Below are positions 1 to 7,488 of a stretch of 9,659 bases of DNA, one piece after another. The stretch is from assembly GCA_946478985.1 (NCBI GenBank), contig CAMLDZ010000115.1, positions 1 to 9,659 of the forward strand. Direction: 5' to 3'. The notes under the pieces were generated by a model. That model saw nothing but the letters and a program-made list of their open reading frames with translations. It made no database searches and had not been told where the DNA came from. A program made the position numbers and the translations under genes. Origin of the DNA: an uncultured Solimonas sp. Its GTDB lineage: Bacteria > Pseudomonadota > Gammaproteobacteria > Nevskiales > Nevskiaceae. Every line of letters begins with the position of its first letter. Position 1 is the stretch's first letter.

Positions 1-1
1 C

Positions 2-676
2 TTCAGCCTCAAGGTCGAACAGGGCGAGTGCGTGGCCCTGCTCGGCCCGCCGGACGGCCGCGCCTCGGCCTTGCTGGCGATGGCGGCCGGCCTGCAGGCG
101 ATCGCCCACGGCGCCATCGTCTTCGACGGCCGCCAGATCGACGCGCCGGCGGCCGACCGCCACCGCCTCACGGCGGCGCCGAGCTTGCAGCCCTGGCGCA
201 GCGTCAGCGACAACCTGATGCAGGACGTGCGCGCGCATTTCCCGCAGCTCGACGCCGCGGCGCGGCGCGCGGTGGTGCTGCATTACCTGGCCCGCGTCGG
301 CCTGCAAGCCGAACAGCGGCGCGCCGGCAGCCTGCCGCCACGCGCGCAGCACAGCCTGGCCCTGGCCCGCGCCTTCGCGCTGTCGCCCAAACTGCTGCTG
401 CTCGACGAACCGTTCGCCGCGCTCGCGCAAGCCGACCGCTGGGTTCTGCAGGCACAGCTGCTGGCGCTGTGGTCGCGCACGCGGCCGACGCTGCTGCTGG
501 CGACGCACGACATCGACGAGGCGATCCTGGTCGCCGACCGCATCGTCGTGCTGGGCAACGAGAACATGCCGTTCGAGGTGCGGCTGCCGCGCCCGCGCAG
601 CCGCCTGGGCATGCTGGAGCAGGCGGCCTACTACACGCTGCGCGCCCAGTTGCTGCGCACCCTGGCGGCGCGTTGA
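2..676 (+). CDS. ABC transporter ATPase C-terminal part, motif-degenerate (5' truncated by window)
   Basis: The reading frame is open from the window edge to a TGA at 674-676, giving 224 residues. It aligns along its whole length with the second ATPase domain of the tandem ATPase at 3462-5213. Shared blocks include [28 protein letters not shown] and the tail LPRPRSR. The catalytic motifs are altered: the P-loop (nt 44-67) reads GPPDGRAS where the paralog has GHSGCGKS, so the lysine is gone. The Q-loop glutamine is alanine (TAAPSLQPW against FQAPSLVPW), the signature (nt 332-346) is LPPRA instead of LSNGM, and the D-loop Asp is Ala. Walker B (LLLLDE, nt 392-409) and the switch histidine remain. 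Codon use is fully GC-rich and nothing interrupts the frame, so it looks maintained rather than decaying. The start lies outside the window. It is probably the second half of another tandem ATPase. Family is certain; loss of ATPase activity is inference. Confidence 0.85.
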   Translation, partial: FSLKVEQGECVALLGPPDGRASALLAMAAGLQAIAHGAIVFDGRQIDAPAADRHRLTAAPSLQPWRSVSDNLMQDVRAHFPQLDAAARRAVVLHYLARVGLQAEQRRAGSLPPRAQHSLALARAFALSPKLLLLDEPFAALAQADRWVLQAQLLALWSRTRPTLLLATHDIDEAILVADRIVVLGNENMPFEVRLPRPRSRLGMLEQAAYYTLRAQLLRTLAAR

Positions 677-680
677 GGGC

Positions 681-703
681 CGGCCGGGCAAAAACCCCGG
701 CCG
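681..703 (+). other. Hairpin just after the stop of the degenerate ATPase
   Basis: CGGCCGGG (681-688) pairs perfectly with CCCGGCCG (696-703) around a CAAAAAC loop. It starts 5 nt after the upstream stop and ends 1 nt before the sigma-54 element. There is no T-tract, so it is not a classic terminator. It may protect or end the upstream transcript. Confidence 0.4.
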
Positions 704-704
704 C

Positions 705-720
705 TGGCACGCCGCTTGCT
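705..720 (+). promoter_or_regulatory. Sigma-54 (RpoN) promoter of the nrtABC operon
   Basis: TGGCAC-GCCGC-TTGCT matches the -24/-12 consensus TGGCAC-N5-TTGCW exactly, with GG and GC in correct spacing. The predicted transcript start, about 12 nt past the GC, is near 730-731, immediately before the first leader hairpin at 732. Sigma-54 promoters need an enhancer-binding activator; NtrC is the usual one for nitrate assimilation. No convincing NtrC dyad was found upstream. Confidence 0.85.
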
Positions 721-731
721 CCGAAGGGATT

Positions 732-773
732 GGGCGAGCGCCGGATCCTGCTTCAGGCAGGCCGGCATCGCCC
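732..773 (+). promoter_or_regulatory. Leader hairpin P1 of the nrt operon
   Basis: GGGCGA (732-737) pairs with TCGCCC (768-773). Inside, GCCGG pairs with CCGGC and CCTGC with GCAGG, closed by a TTCAG loop, with an AT bulge and a small internal loop. It occupies the position of the first of two hairpins in NasR/NasT-type leaders, but the apical loop has five bases and lacks the A1/G4 hexaloop pattern. Confidence 0.65.
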
Positions 774-777
774 GAAA

Positions 778-802
778 GTGGAGGACAAAGGCGTCCATCC
801 GC
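778..802 (+). promoter_or_regulatory. ANTAR-type antiterminator hairpin (P2) of the nrt operon
   Basis: GTGGA-GGAC pairs with GTCC-(A)-TCCGC around the hexaloop AAAGGC (787-792). The stem has 9 bp with one bulged A and one G-U pair. The loop has A at position 1 and G at position 4, the signature recognised by ANTAR-domain antiterminators (NasR, NasT, EutV). The 3' half and the loop are reused as the 5' arm of the terminator at 787-837, so the two structures exclude each other. Confidence 0.85.
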
Positions 803-837
803 AGAGCCAGCCGGCTCGTGCGGGGGCGCCTTTTTTT
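787..837 (+). terminator. Conditional intrinsic terminator in the nrt leader
   Basis: AAAGGCG (787-793) pairs with CGCCTTT at 827-833. CC/GG and CCGC/GCGG continue the stem, and an inner GAGCC-AGCC-GGCTC hairpin caps it. Seven T follow (831-837). The 5' arm overlaps the P2 hexaloop and 3' strand, as expected for transcription attenuation relieved by a bound antiterminator. It lies 132 nt before the nrtA start; nothing else recognisable was found in 838-969. Confidence 0.85.
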
Positions 838-969
838 GTTTTCGCCGCCGTCACTTGTGTCGTGTCCTTACATATAGCCCGCAGCCACCGAGATCGACGG
901 GCAGCCAGGACGATTCCGGCCGATGAGGCCTATTCGCAATCTGCTGATTCTCAGGGGGCTCGCTTCAAA

Positions 970-2370
970 ATGTTTACCCGTGCCAAAAAACAGGGCGCCT
1001 TGCGCCCACTACAGTGGTGTGCGCGCACCTTCATCGCCTGCACCGCCGTTGTTGCACCATTGCTGTGCTCGCCCGGCTTTGCCGCGGCCAAGATCGAGAA
1101 GCCCGATCTCAAGCTCGGCTTCATCAAATTGACGGACATGGCGCCGCTGGCGGTCGCCTATGAGAAGGGCTACTTCGAGGACGAGGGCCTGTTCGTGTCG
1201 CTGGAGGCACAAGCCAACTGGAAGGTGCTGCTGGACCGCGTGATCTCCGGCGAACTCGACGGCGCGCACATGCTCGCCGGCCAGCCGATCGCCGCGACGA
1301 TCGGCTTCGGCACCAAGGCCGAGGTCATCACGCCGTTCTCGATGGACCTCAACGGCAACGGCATCACCGTCTCCAACGCGGTCTGGGCGGAGATGAAGAA
1401 GAACCTGCCGATGAAGGACGGCAAGCCGGTCCACCCGATCAAGGCCGATGCCCTCAAGCCGGTGGTGCAGAGCTACGCCGCGCAGGGCAAGGCCTTCAAC
1501 ATGGGCATGGTGTTCCCGGTCTCCACGCATAACTACGAGCTGCGCTACTGGCTGGCCGCCGGCGGCATCAACCCGGGCTACTACGCGCCGGACAAGGGCG
1601 ACGTGGCCGGCCAGATCAAGGCGGACGTGCTGCTCAGCGTGACGCCGCCGCCGCAGATGCCGGCGACCCTGGAAGCCGGCACGATCTACGGCTACTGCGT
1701 CGGCGAGCCGTGGAACCAGCAGGCGGTGTTCAAGGGCATCGGCGTGCCGGTGGTGACCGACTACGAGATCTGGAAGAACAATCCGGAGAAGGTGTTCGGC
1801 ATCCGCGCCGACTTCGCGCAGAAGTACCCCAACACCACCAAGGCGCTGGTCAAGGCGCTGATCCGCGCCGCCTACTGGCTCGACGAGAACAACAACGCCA
1901 ACCGCGTCGAGGCCTCGAAGATGCTATCGAAATCGAACTACGTCGGCGCCGATGTCGCGGTGATCGACAACTCGATGACCGGCACCTTCGAATACGAGAA
2001 GGGCGACAAGCGCCAGGTGCCGGACTTCAACGTCTTCTTCCGCTACAACGCCACCTATCCGTACTACTCCGACGCCATCTGGTATCTCACGCAGATGCGC
2101 CGCTGGGGCCAGATCTCCGAAGCCAAGCCGGACAGCTGGTATCTGGAAACCGCCAAGAAGGTCTACCGCCCGGAGCTGTACGCGGCAGCCGCCAAGGAGC
2201 TGATCGCCGAAGGCAAGATGAAGGCCGGTGATTTCCCGGATCTGGACAAGGAAAGCGGCTTCAAGCCGGAGACCGCCGAGTTCATCGACGGCATCGCCTA
2301 CGACGGCCGCAAGCCGAACGCCTACCTCGACAAGTTCAAGATCGGTCTGAAGGGCAAGGACAAGCCCTGA
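970..2370 (+). CDS. nrtA: Nitrate/nitrite ABC transporter substrate-binding protein NrtA (CmpA/NrtA family)
   Basis: Encodes 466 residues. It is the periplasmic receptor that captures nitrate/nitrite and delivers it to NrtB. The N-terminus is a Sec-type signal: basic start (RAKK, R12, R19), hydrophobic stretch at about 20-33, and a likely cut after FAA or FAAA near residue 39-40. The mature protein opens with [20 protein letters not shown], then the typical NrtA blocks [38 protein letters not shown] and [15 protein letters not shown]84 and H187 sit where the cyanobacterial NrtA structure has nitrate-contacting Trp and His. The segment where I recall a contacting Gln in cyanobacteria reads LNGNGITVS here, without Gln. 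The frame is open upstream to nt 28, but ATG 970, with AGGGGG 11 nt before it, is the first start that leaves a signal peptide at the N-terminus. First gene of the nrtA-nrtB-nrtCD operon, behind the conditional terminator. NasS sensors are homologous, but the signal peptide and position argue for the transporter receptor. Confidence 0.93.
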   Translation: MFTRAKKQGALRPLQWCARTFIACTAVVAPLLCSPGFAAAKIEKPDLKLGFIKLTDMAPLAVAYEKGYFEDEGLFVSLEAQANWKVLLDRVISGELDGAHMLAGQPIAATIGFGTKAEVITPFSMDLNGNGITVSNAVWAEMKKNLPMKDGKPVHPIKADALKPVVQSYAAQGKAFNMGMVFPVSTHNYELRYWLAAGGINPGYYAPDKGDVAGQIKADVLLSVTPPPQMPATLEAGTIYGYCVGEPWNQQAVFKGIGVPVVTDYEIWKNNPEKVFGIRADFAQKYPNTTKALVKALIRAAYWLDENNNANRVEASKMLSKSNYVGADVAVIDNSMTGTFEYEKGDKRQVPDFNVFFRYNATYPYYSDAIWYLTQMRRWGQISEAKPDSWYLETAKKVYRPELYAAAAKELIAEGKMKAGDFPDLDKESGFKPETAEFIDGIAYDGRKPNAYLDKFKIGLKGKDKP

Positions 2371-2383
2371 GGTTCGCGGGCAC

Positions 2384-2420
2384 GCGCGCCGCGTCACGTA
2401 AGGCGCGGCGCGCGGCCTTT
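2384..2420 (+). other. Intercistronic hairpin between nrtA and nrtB
   Basis: GCGCGCCGCG (2384-2393) pairs perfectly with CGCGGCGCGC (2404-2413) across a 10-nt loop and is followed by GGCCTTTACCCTTT, a weak T-rich stretch. It probably acts as a partial terminator or a 3' stabiliser, making more binding protein than permease, as often happens downstream of binding-protein genes. Confidence 0.55.
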
Positions 2421-2445
2421 ACCCTTTATTTGCAGGTAAAGCTCC

Positions 2446-3462
2446 ATGTTGATGCAAACCGCCACTCTCCTCGAACGCAGCGGCCTGACCTGGCTGGCAC
2501 CGTTCGTGCGCATCGCCGCCGGCGATGACCCGCGCACGCAGCTGCGCGAGATCGTCCGCAAGATCGGCGTGCCGCTCGTCGCCTTCGGCCTCTTCCTTCT
2601 TGCCTGGCATCTGGTCGCGCAGGGTATCCAGACCAGCCTCGGCGCCTTGCCGGGCCCGGCCCAGGTCTATGCCGCCGCGCAGACCCTGATCGACGAACAC
2701 AGCGCCGAGCGCGAGCGCGCAGCGGCGTTCTACGAGCGCCAGCACAAGCGCAACGCCGAACTGCTGGCCGAGGACCCGAAGGCCGAGGTGCAGATCCGGC
2801 CGTGGACCGGCAAGGCCACCTATATCGACCAGATCGGCACCAGCCTGCTGACGGTGTTCTGCGGCTTCTTCCTGGCGACGATCGTCGCGGTGCCGCTGGG
2901 CATCGTCTGCGGCCTGTCGCCGCTGGTGCAGACGGCGCTCAATCCGATGATTCAGATCTTCAAGCCGGTATCGCCGCTGGCCTGGCTGCCGATCGTCACG
3001 CTGGTGGTCAGCGCGGTCTACGTCAGCGCCGATCCGATGTTCCAGAAGTCGTTCCTGATCTCGGCGATCACGGTGACGCTGTGCTCGCTGTGGCCGACGC
3101 TGATCAACACCGCAGTGGGCGTGGCCTCGGTCGACAAGGACCTGATCAACGTCGCCAAGGTGCTCAAGCTGTCGGCCTGGTCGAAGGTGCGGCACATCGT
3201 GCTGCCGTCGTCGCTGAAGCTGATCTTCACGGGCCTGCGGCTGTCGCTGGGCGTCGGCTGGATGGTGCTGATCGCCGCCGAGATGCTGGCGCAGAACCCG
3301 GGGCTCGGTAAGTTCGTCTGGGACGAGTTCCAGAACGGCAGCAGCCAGTCGCTGGCGCGGATCATGGTCGCGGTGTTCACGATCGGCACCGTCGGCTTCA
3401 TCCTCGACCGCGTGATGCTGAGCCTGCAGCAGTTCGTCAGCTTCGGCGAGAACACCCTGTGA
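2446..3462 (+). CDS. nrtB: Nitrate/nitrite ABC transporter permease NrtB
   Basis: Encodes 338 residues, an inner-membrane permease of the NrtB/SsuC/TauC (BPD_transp_1) type. TM1 lies at about 41-60. A hydrophilic, charged segment follows (about 82-120, with [17 protein letters not shown]), then TM helices at about 132-156, 168-193, 201-225, 263-281 and 305-322. The EAA-loop region that docks on the ATPase is [21 protein letters not shown] (235-255). The motif [13 protein letters not shown] is typical of this family. ATG 2446 has AGG at 2434-2436; ATG 2452 is an alternative that would be poorly spaced. The stop TGA (3460-3462) overlaps the ATG of the ATPase gene by one base, implying translational coupling. 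It lies 75 nt behind nrtA, and that gap holds a strong hairpin. Confidence 0.93.
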   Translation: MLMQTATLLERSGLTWLAPFVRIAAGDDPRTQLREIVRKIGVPLVAFGLFLLAWHLVAQGIQTSLGALPGPAQVYAAAQTLIDEHSAERERAAAFYERQHKRNAELLAEDPKAEVQIRPWTGKATYIDQIGTSLLTVFCGFFLATIVAVPLGIVCGLSPLVQTALNPMIQIFKPVSPLAWLPIVTLVVSAVYVSADPMFQKSFLISAITVTLCSLWPTLINTAVGVASVDKDLINVAKVLKLSAWSKVRHIVLPSSLKLIFTGLRLSLGVGWMVLIAAEMLAQNPGLGKFVWDEFQNGSSQSLARIMVAVFTIGTVGFILDRVMLSLQQFVSFGENTL

Positions 3463-5213
3463 TGGGCAACGCGATGACTGCCGAAATCCTCCCCGCCACC
3501 CCGCCGCCGACACCCGCGGCCGCGACGGCACCGGCCGCGCTGGAGCTGCGCGGCGTGGCCAAGTCCTACGGCAGCGGCCGCCAGCGCAGCCGCGTGCTCG
3601 AAGGCATCGACCTGCGCATCGAGGAAGGCGAGTTCGTCGCCATCGTCGGTTTCTCCGGCTCCGGCAAGACGACGCTGATCTCGCTGATGGCCGGCCTGAT
3701 CCAGGCCGACGCCGGCGAGGTGCTGGTGCGCGGCACGCCGGTCGCCGGCCCCGGACCCGACCGCGGCGTGGTGTTCCAGAGCTATTCGCTGATGCCGTGG
3801 ATGAGCGTGCGCGACAACGTCGCGCTGGCAGTCGACCAGGCCTTCCGCGGTACGCCGGCGGCCGAGCGCCGCGCCCGCGTCGAGAAGTACGTGGACATGG
3901 TTGGCCTGAGCCCGGCGCTGCACAAGAAGCCGGCCGAGCTGTCCGGCGGCATGCGTCAGCGCACTTCGGTGGCGCGCGCGCTGGCGGCGGACCCGAGCGT
4001 GCTGCTGCTCGACGAGCCGCTGTCGGCGCTGGACGCGCTGACGCGCGCCAAGCTGCAGGACGAGATCGTGCGCATCTGGGAGATGGAGAAGAAGACCTGC
4101 GTGCTGATCACCAACGACGTCGACGAGGGCCTGATGATGGCGGACCGCATCATCGCGCTCGACCCCGGTGTCGGCGGCGAGGGTGCGCGCTTCGGGCCGT
4201 CGTTCCGCATCGATCTGCCGCGGCCGCGCGATCGCCAGGCGATGAACCACGATCCGGAGTTCATCCGCCTGCGCAGCGAGGTCACGCAGTATCTGATGCA
4301 GGCCGGCGCGCGCGCCCGCGCCGCCACCGACAGCCCGGTCAGCGAACTCAAGCCGCACCTGCCGCTCGGCCGCGCCGGCCAGGCGCTGACGGCGGCCAAC
4401 GACGAGCAGGGCGGGGCCGTGGCCTCGCCACGAGCGGAGCGCTATGTCGAGTTCTCGCAGATCTCCAAGATCTATCCGGGCCGCCAGGGGCCGGTGCGCG
4501 TGGTCGACGGCTTCGACCTGAAGATCCGCCAGGGCGAGTTCATCTCGGTGATCGGCCACAGCGGCTGCGGCAAGTCGACGGTGCTGTCGATGATGGCCGG
4601 CCTCAACGACATCAGCGAGGGCGTGATCATCCTCGACGGCCGGCAGATCGCCGGCGCCGGGCCCGATCGCGGCATCGTCTTCCAGGCGCCGAGCCTGGTG
4701 CCGTGGCTGAGCGCGCTCGACAACGTGATGCTCGGCGTCAACCAGGTTTTCCCGCACATTGCGCGCAGCGAGCGCCTGGCCATTGCCGAGCACTACCTGG
4801 CGCGCGTGGGCCTCGGCGACGCGCGGCGCAAGAAGGCGGCGGAGCTGTCCAACGGCATGAAGCAGCGCGTCGGCATCGCCCGCGCGTTCGCGCTGTCGCC
4901 CAAGCTGCTGCTGCTCGACGAGCCGTTCGGCATGCTCGACTCGCTGACCCGCTGGGAGCTGCAGGAGGTGCTGATGGACGTGTGGACGCGCACCCGGCTG
5001 ACGGCGATGGTGGTCACCCACGATGTCGACGAAGCGATCCTGCTGGCCGACCGCGTGGTGATGATGACCAACGGGCCGAACGCCAGGGTCGGCAAGGTGC
5101 TGGACATCACGCTGCCGCGCCCGCGCAGCCGCAAGGCCCTGCTCGAACATCCGGACTATTACCGGCTGCGTGAGGAGCTGCTGAGCTTCCTGGCCGATTG
5201 CGACCGGCACTGA
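3462..5213 (+). CDS. nrtCD: Tandem (two-domain) nitrate ABC transporter ATPase
   Basis: Encodes 583 residues with two complete ATP-binding domains in one chain, the motor for NrtB. Domain 1 (about 27-285): Walker A GFSGSGKT (63-70), Q106, signature LSGGM (160-164), Walker B ending D184-E185. The usual switch histidine is Asn218 (ITNDVDE). Domain 2 (about 328-583): GHSGCGKS (365-372), Q408, signature LSNGM (462-466), Walker B ending D486-E487, H520 (VTHDVDE). A linker of about 45 residues joins them. This is unlike cyanobacteria, where NrtD is a single ATPase and NrtC carries a C-terminal NrtA-like domain, absent here. ATG 3462 overlaps the nrtB stop; GTG 3459 and ATG 3474 are alternative starts. 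The N-terminal 25 residues are low-complexity Pro/Ala. Domain 2 is the closest relative in the window of the degenerate ATPase at 2-676. A terminator follows 43 nt after the stop. The symbol is descriptive. Confidence 0.92.
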   Translation: MGNAMTAEILPATPPPTPAAATAPAALELRGVAKSYGSGRQRSRVLEGIDLRIEEGEFVAIVGFSGSGKTTLISLMAGLIQADAGEVLVRGTPVAGPGPDRGVVFQSYSLMPWMSVRDNVALAVDQAFRGTPAAERRARVEKYVDMVGLSPALHKKPAELSGGMRQRTSVARALAADPSVLLLDEPLSALDALTRAKLQDEIVRIWEMEKKTCVLITNDVDEGLMMADRIIALDPGVGGEGARFGPSFRIDLPRPRDRQAMNHDPEFIRLRSEVTQYLMQAGARARAATDSPVSELKPHLPLGRAGQALTAANDEQGGAVASPRAERYVEFSQISKIYPGRQGPVRVVDGFDLKIRQGEFISVIGHSGCGKSTVLSMMAGLNDISEGVIILDGRQIAGAGPDRGIVFQAPSLVPWLSALDNVMLGVNQVFPHIARSERLAIAEHYLARVGLGDARRKKAAELSNGMKQRVGIARAFALSPKLLLLDEPFGMLDSLTRWELQEVLMDVWTRTRLTAMVVTHDVDEAILLADRVVMMTNGPNARVGKVLDITLPRPRSRKALLEHPDYYRLREELLSFLADCDRH

Positions 5214-5255
5214 CGGGCCCGACGCGCACAGATAAAAGCAGGAGCTGGAGGATGG

Positions 5256-5284
5256 GGCCGCCGGGCATCCGGCGGCCTTTTTTT
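5256..5284 (+). terminator. Intrinsic terminator of the nrt operon
   Basis: GGCCGCCGG (5256-5264) pairs perfectly with CCGGCGGCC (5269-5277) around a GCAT loop and is followed by seven T (5278-5284). No hexaloop hairpin overlaps it, so it appears unconditional, separating the transporter operon from the next promoter. Confidence 0.9.
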
Positions 5285-5369
5285 GCGTCTGCCCGCCCAC
5301 CGAGCCCGCCGGGACCGACTTTTTCCTACACCGCCTCGCCGCCTGCCACGACAAGGCAGGCCGGTCAGA

Positions 5370-5385
5370 TGGCAGGGCTTTTGCG
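5370..5385 (+). promoter_or_regulatory. Sigma-54 promoter of the reductase-cytochrome operon
   Basis: TGGCAG-GGCTT-TTGCG matches the -24/-12 consensus with correct spacing between GG and GC. The predicted start is near 5395-5396, at the foot of the first leader hairpin. The T-to-G change after TTGC and the G in TGGCAG make it slightly weaker than the other two copies in the window. Confidence 0.78.
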
Positions 5386-5396
5386 TAGGCTCAGGC

Positions 5397-5426
5397 TGAC
5401 ACCAGAGGGTGTTTTCACCCAGGTCA
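5397..5426 (+). promoter_or_regulatory. Leader hairpin P1 of the reductase operon
   Basis: TGAC (5397-5400) pairs with GTCA (5423-5426), enclosing GGGTG (5407-5411) paired with CACCC (5416-5420) around TTTT. An alternative hairpin, ACACC-AGAG-GGTGT, overlaps it. It sits where the first hairpin of a NasR/NasT leader is expected but shows no A1/G4 hexaloop. Confidence 0.5.
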
Positions 5427-5429
5427 CCC

Positions 5430-5443
5430 GGACAACGACGTCC
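5430..5443 (+). promoter_or_regulatory. ANTAR-type antiterminator hairpin (P2) of the reductase operon
   Basis: GGAC (5430-5433) pairs with GTCC (5440-5443) around the hexaloop AACGAC, which has A at position 1 and G at position 4. The surrounding 19 nt, CCCGGACAACGACGTCCAT, are identical at 9602-9620. GTCC is also the start of the terminator below, so the two folds compete. Confidence 0.83.
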
Positions 5444-5473
5444 ATCGCTGCGCGAGCGGCGGTGGACTTTTTT
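5440..5473 (+). terminator. Conditional intrinsic terminator in the reductase leader
   Basis: A continuous 12-bp stem: GTCCA pairs with TGGAC and TCGCTGC with GCGGCGG (two G-U pairs), capped by GCGA and followed by six T (5468-5473). Its 5' arm begins with the 3' strand of the antiterminator hairpin. It ends 28 nt before the TTG start of the reductase. Confidence 0.88.
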
Positions 5474-5501
5474 GTGCGCGATTCACCCAGGCGAGCGAAA
5501 T

Positions 5502-7475
5502 TTGGACAGTTTGGACACAGGACAGCAGGCGGCAGCGCCGGTCGTCGTGGTCGGCTGCGGACCGGCCGGCATCGCTTTTGCGCGCGAGCTGCGTCGGCGC
5601 CAGCCGCAGCGGCCGATCACCCTGTTCGGCGCCGAAGGCTACGCGCCGTACGACCGCGTGAAGATCTCCTCGGCCCTGGCCGGCGAGCTGCCATGGACGG
5701 CGCTGAGCGCTGGCGCCGGCCTGCCCGACGACGCGCAGACGCGGACACACTACGGCACCGCGGTGACGGCGATCGACCGCGCGCAGCGCTGCATCGTCGA
5801 CGGCCGCGGCCAGCGCCATGCGTATTCGGTGCTGGTGCTGGCCACCGGCTCGTCGGCGCATCGCCCGCAGATCGCCGGCATCGAGCGCGCCGGCGTCTTC
5901 ACCTTCCGCCATCTCGACGACGCGCAGCGGCTGATCGCCCGGCGCGTGCGCTCGCGCCGTACGGTAGTGCTCGGCGGCGGCCTGCTCGGCCTGGAAGCGG
6001 CGCGGGCGATGCGGCGCTTCCATACCGGCATCACGGTCGTCGAACACGCCCAGCGGCTGATGCCGCGCCAGCTCGACGACGAAGCCGCCGCGCTGTTGCG
6101 CCGCGAGGTCGAGAGGCTGGGCATCGAGGTCATCACCGGCGACGGCGTCGTCGCCATCGACGGTCGCGAGGCGGTCGAGTCGCTGCAGTTGCGCAGCGGC
6201 CGCCGGCTCGACTGCGACACCCTGATCGTCGCCACCGGCATCGTCCCCAACGTGCGGCTGGCACTGGCGGCGCAGCTGCCGATCGGCCGCGGCATCAAGG
6301 TCGACGATCAGCTGCGCAGCGCCGATCCGCAGATCTTCGCGATCGGCGAATGCGCCGAGCATCGCGGCCTCGTCTACGGCCTGGTGGCGCCCTGCCTGGA
6401 GCAGGCCGCGGTGGCCGCCGGCGCCGTCGCCGGCGAAGCGGTGCAGTACGCCGGCTCGCTGACCGCCACCAAGCTCAAGGTGCTGGGCACCGCGGTGTTC
6501 AGCGCCGGGCAGACGCCGGAGCAGCTGCCGGCGGGTGCCGCGCGAAGCATCTGCCACCGCAATCGCAACGATGCGACGTACCGGCAGCTGCTGCTGCAGC
6601 GCGGCCGCCTGATCGGCGCGATGGCGGTCGGCGACTGGCCGGAAAGCGCGCTGCTGCTCGACGCCGTGCAGCGCGGCGAACGCATCGGCCTGTGGCGGCG
6701 CTGGCGCTTCTCGCGCAGCGGCCGGCTGTGGAGCCAGGCGCAGGGCCAATCGGTGACGGCCTGGCCGGACGGCGCGATCGTCTGCAACTGTGCCGGTGTC
6801 AGCCGCGGTACGCTCGGCGCCGCGATCCGCGGCGGCTGCGCGACACGGCAGGCGCTGGCCGCCTGCACGCGCGCCTCCACCGTCTGCGGCTCCTGCGCCC
6901 CCTTGCTCGATGAACTGCTCGGCCAGCGCAGCGCGCCGGTCGCCGCCTGGGGCTCGCGCTGGCTGCTGGCGCTGGGCGTGCTGGCGGCGCTCGCCGGCCT
7001 GCTGCTGGCGCTGCTGCCGGGCCTGCCATACGCGACGCACTGGCCGCTGGCCGGCGCGCGCTGGGACCGCCTGTGGTTCGACGCCACGCTCAAGCAGCTC
7101 AGCGGCTTCAGCCTGATGGGCCTGGCCGTCGCCGGCCTCGCGGTGTCGCTGCGCAAGCGCTGGCCGCGCTGGCGATGGGGCCGCTTCGCGCTGTGGCGCA
7201 ACCTGCATGCCCTGATCGGCACGCTGCTGCTGGCGCTGCTGGTGGCGCACACCGGCGGCCGCGCCGGCCATGGCCTCAATGCGGCGCTGTCGATGGTGTT
7301 CGTGCTGCTGGCGATCGCCGGCGCGGCGGCCGGCGCCCTGATCGCCGTCGAGCACCGGCTGGCGCCGGCACGCGCCAAACGGCTGCGCGGCCAGCTGGGC
7401 TGGCTGCACATCCTGGCGTTCTGGCCGCTGCCGGCGCTGCTGGCCTTTCACGTCCTGAAAACCTACTACTTCTGA
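5502..7475 (+). CDS. NirB/NasC-like FAD-NADH oxidoreductase with BFD [2Fe-2S] domain fused to a di-heme-b-like membrane domain
   Basis: Encodes 657 residues. Residues 14-340 form an FAD/NAD(P) reductase like the N-terminus of NirB and the NasC subunit of assimilatory nitrate reductase: GCGPAG (18-23), ATGS (114-117), second dinucleotide site VVLGGGLLG (155-163) followed by VVE181, an acidic end that favours NADH, then ATGIVPN and FAIGECAEHRGLVYGLV. Residues 425-475 form a BFD-type [2Fe-2S] domain with C428-X-C430 and C462-X2-C465. From about 485 there are five hydrophobic helices (485-506, 533-551, 566-584, 594-616, 633-651). Two carry histidines exactly 14 apart (H569/H583, H636/H650), the arrangement that holds two b haems in ferric-reductase and NADPH-oxidase type domains. 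No sirohaem domain is present. TTG 5502, with AGGCGA 7 nt upstream, is the likely start; the frame has no ATG near it, and a GTG at 5409 lies inside the leader. Expected role: electron transfer between the membrane/periplasm and a cytoplasmic nitrate (or nitrite) reductase. Partner and direction are inference. Confidence 0.85.
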   Translation: MDSLDTGQQAAAPVVVVGCGPAGIAFARELRRRQPQRPITLFGAEGYAPYDRVKISSALAGELPWTALSAGAGLPDDAQTRTHYGTAVTAIDRAQRCIVDGRGQRHAYSVLVLATGSSAHRPQIAGIERAGVFTFRHLDDAQRLIARRVRSRRTVVLGGGLLGLEAARAMRRFHTGITVVEHAQRLMPRQLDDEAAALLRREVERLGIEVITGDGVVAIDGREAVESLQLRSGRRLDCDTLIVATGIVPNVRLALAAQLPIGRGIKVDDQLRSADPQIFAIGECAEHRGLVYGLVAPCLEQAAVAAGAVAGEAVQYAGSLTATKLKVLGTAVFSAGQTPEQLPAGAARSICHRNRNDATYRQLLLQRGRLIGAMAVGDWPESALLLDAVQRGERIGLWRRWRFSRSGRLWSQAQGQSVTAWPDGAIVCNCAGVSRGTLGAAIRGGCATRQALAACTRASTVCGSCAPLLDELLGQRSAPVAAWGSRWLLALGVLAALAGLLLALLPGLPYATHWPLAGARWDRLWFDATLKQLSGFSLMGLAVAGLAVSLRKRWPRWRWGRFALWRNLHALIGTLLLALLVAHTGGRAGHGLNAALSMVFVLLAIAGAAAGALIAVEHRLAPARAKRLRGQLGWLHILAFWPLPALLAFHVLKTYYF

Positions 7476-7488
7476 GCGCCGCCGGCCG

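Noticed and set aside
681..703. Hairpin after the first gene as an intrinsic terminator
   Set aside because: The stem is good but there is no T-tract, so it is listed only as a hairpin.
500..704. NtrC enhancer sites upstream of the first sigma-54 promoter
   Set aside because: Only scattered GCAC/GTGC half-sites are visible, with no dyad of the right spacing. The same holds near the other two promoters.
28..969. Upstream extension of the nrtA frame to nt 28
   Set aside because: It overlaps the ATPase gene in another frame, is Arg/Pro/Ala shadow sequence, and crosses the promoter and leader. A signal peptide begins at ATG 970.
923..1132. Short ORF overlapping the nrtA start
   Set aside because: It runs into nrtA in another frame and has no ribosome site or recognisable content.
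3018..5354. Long antisense ORF opposite nrtB/nrtCD
   Set aside because: High-GC shadow of well-conserved + strand genes; Arg/Gln/His-rich with no family features.
5409..5501. GTG at 5409 as the reductase start
   Set aside because: It lies inside the leader hairpin region and upstream of the conditional terminator. Conserved reductase sequence begins after TTG 5502.
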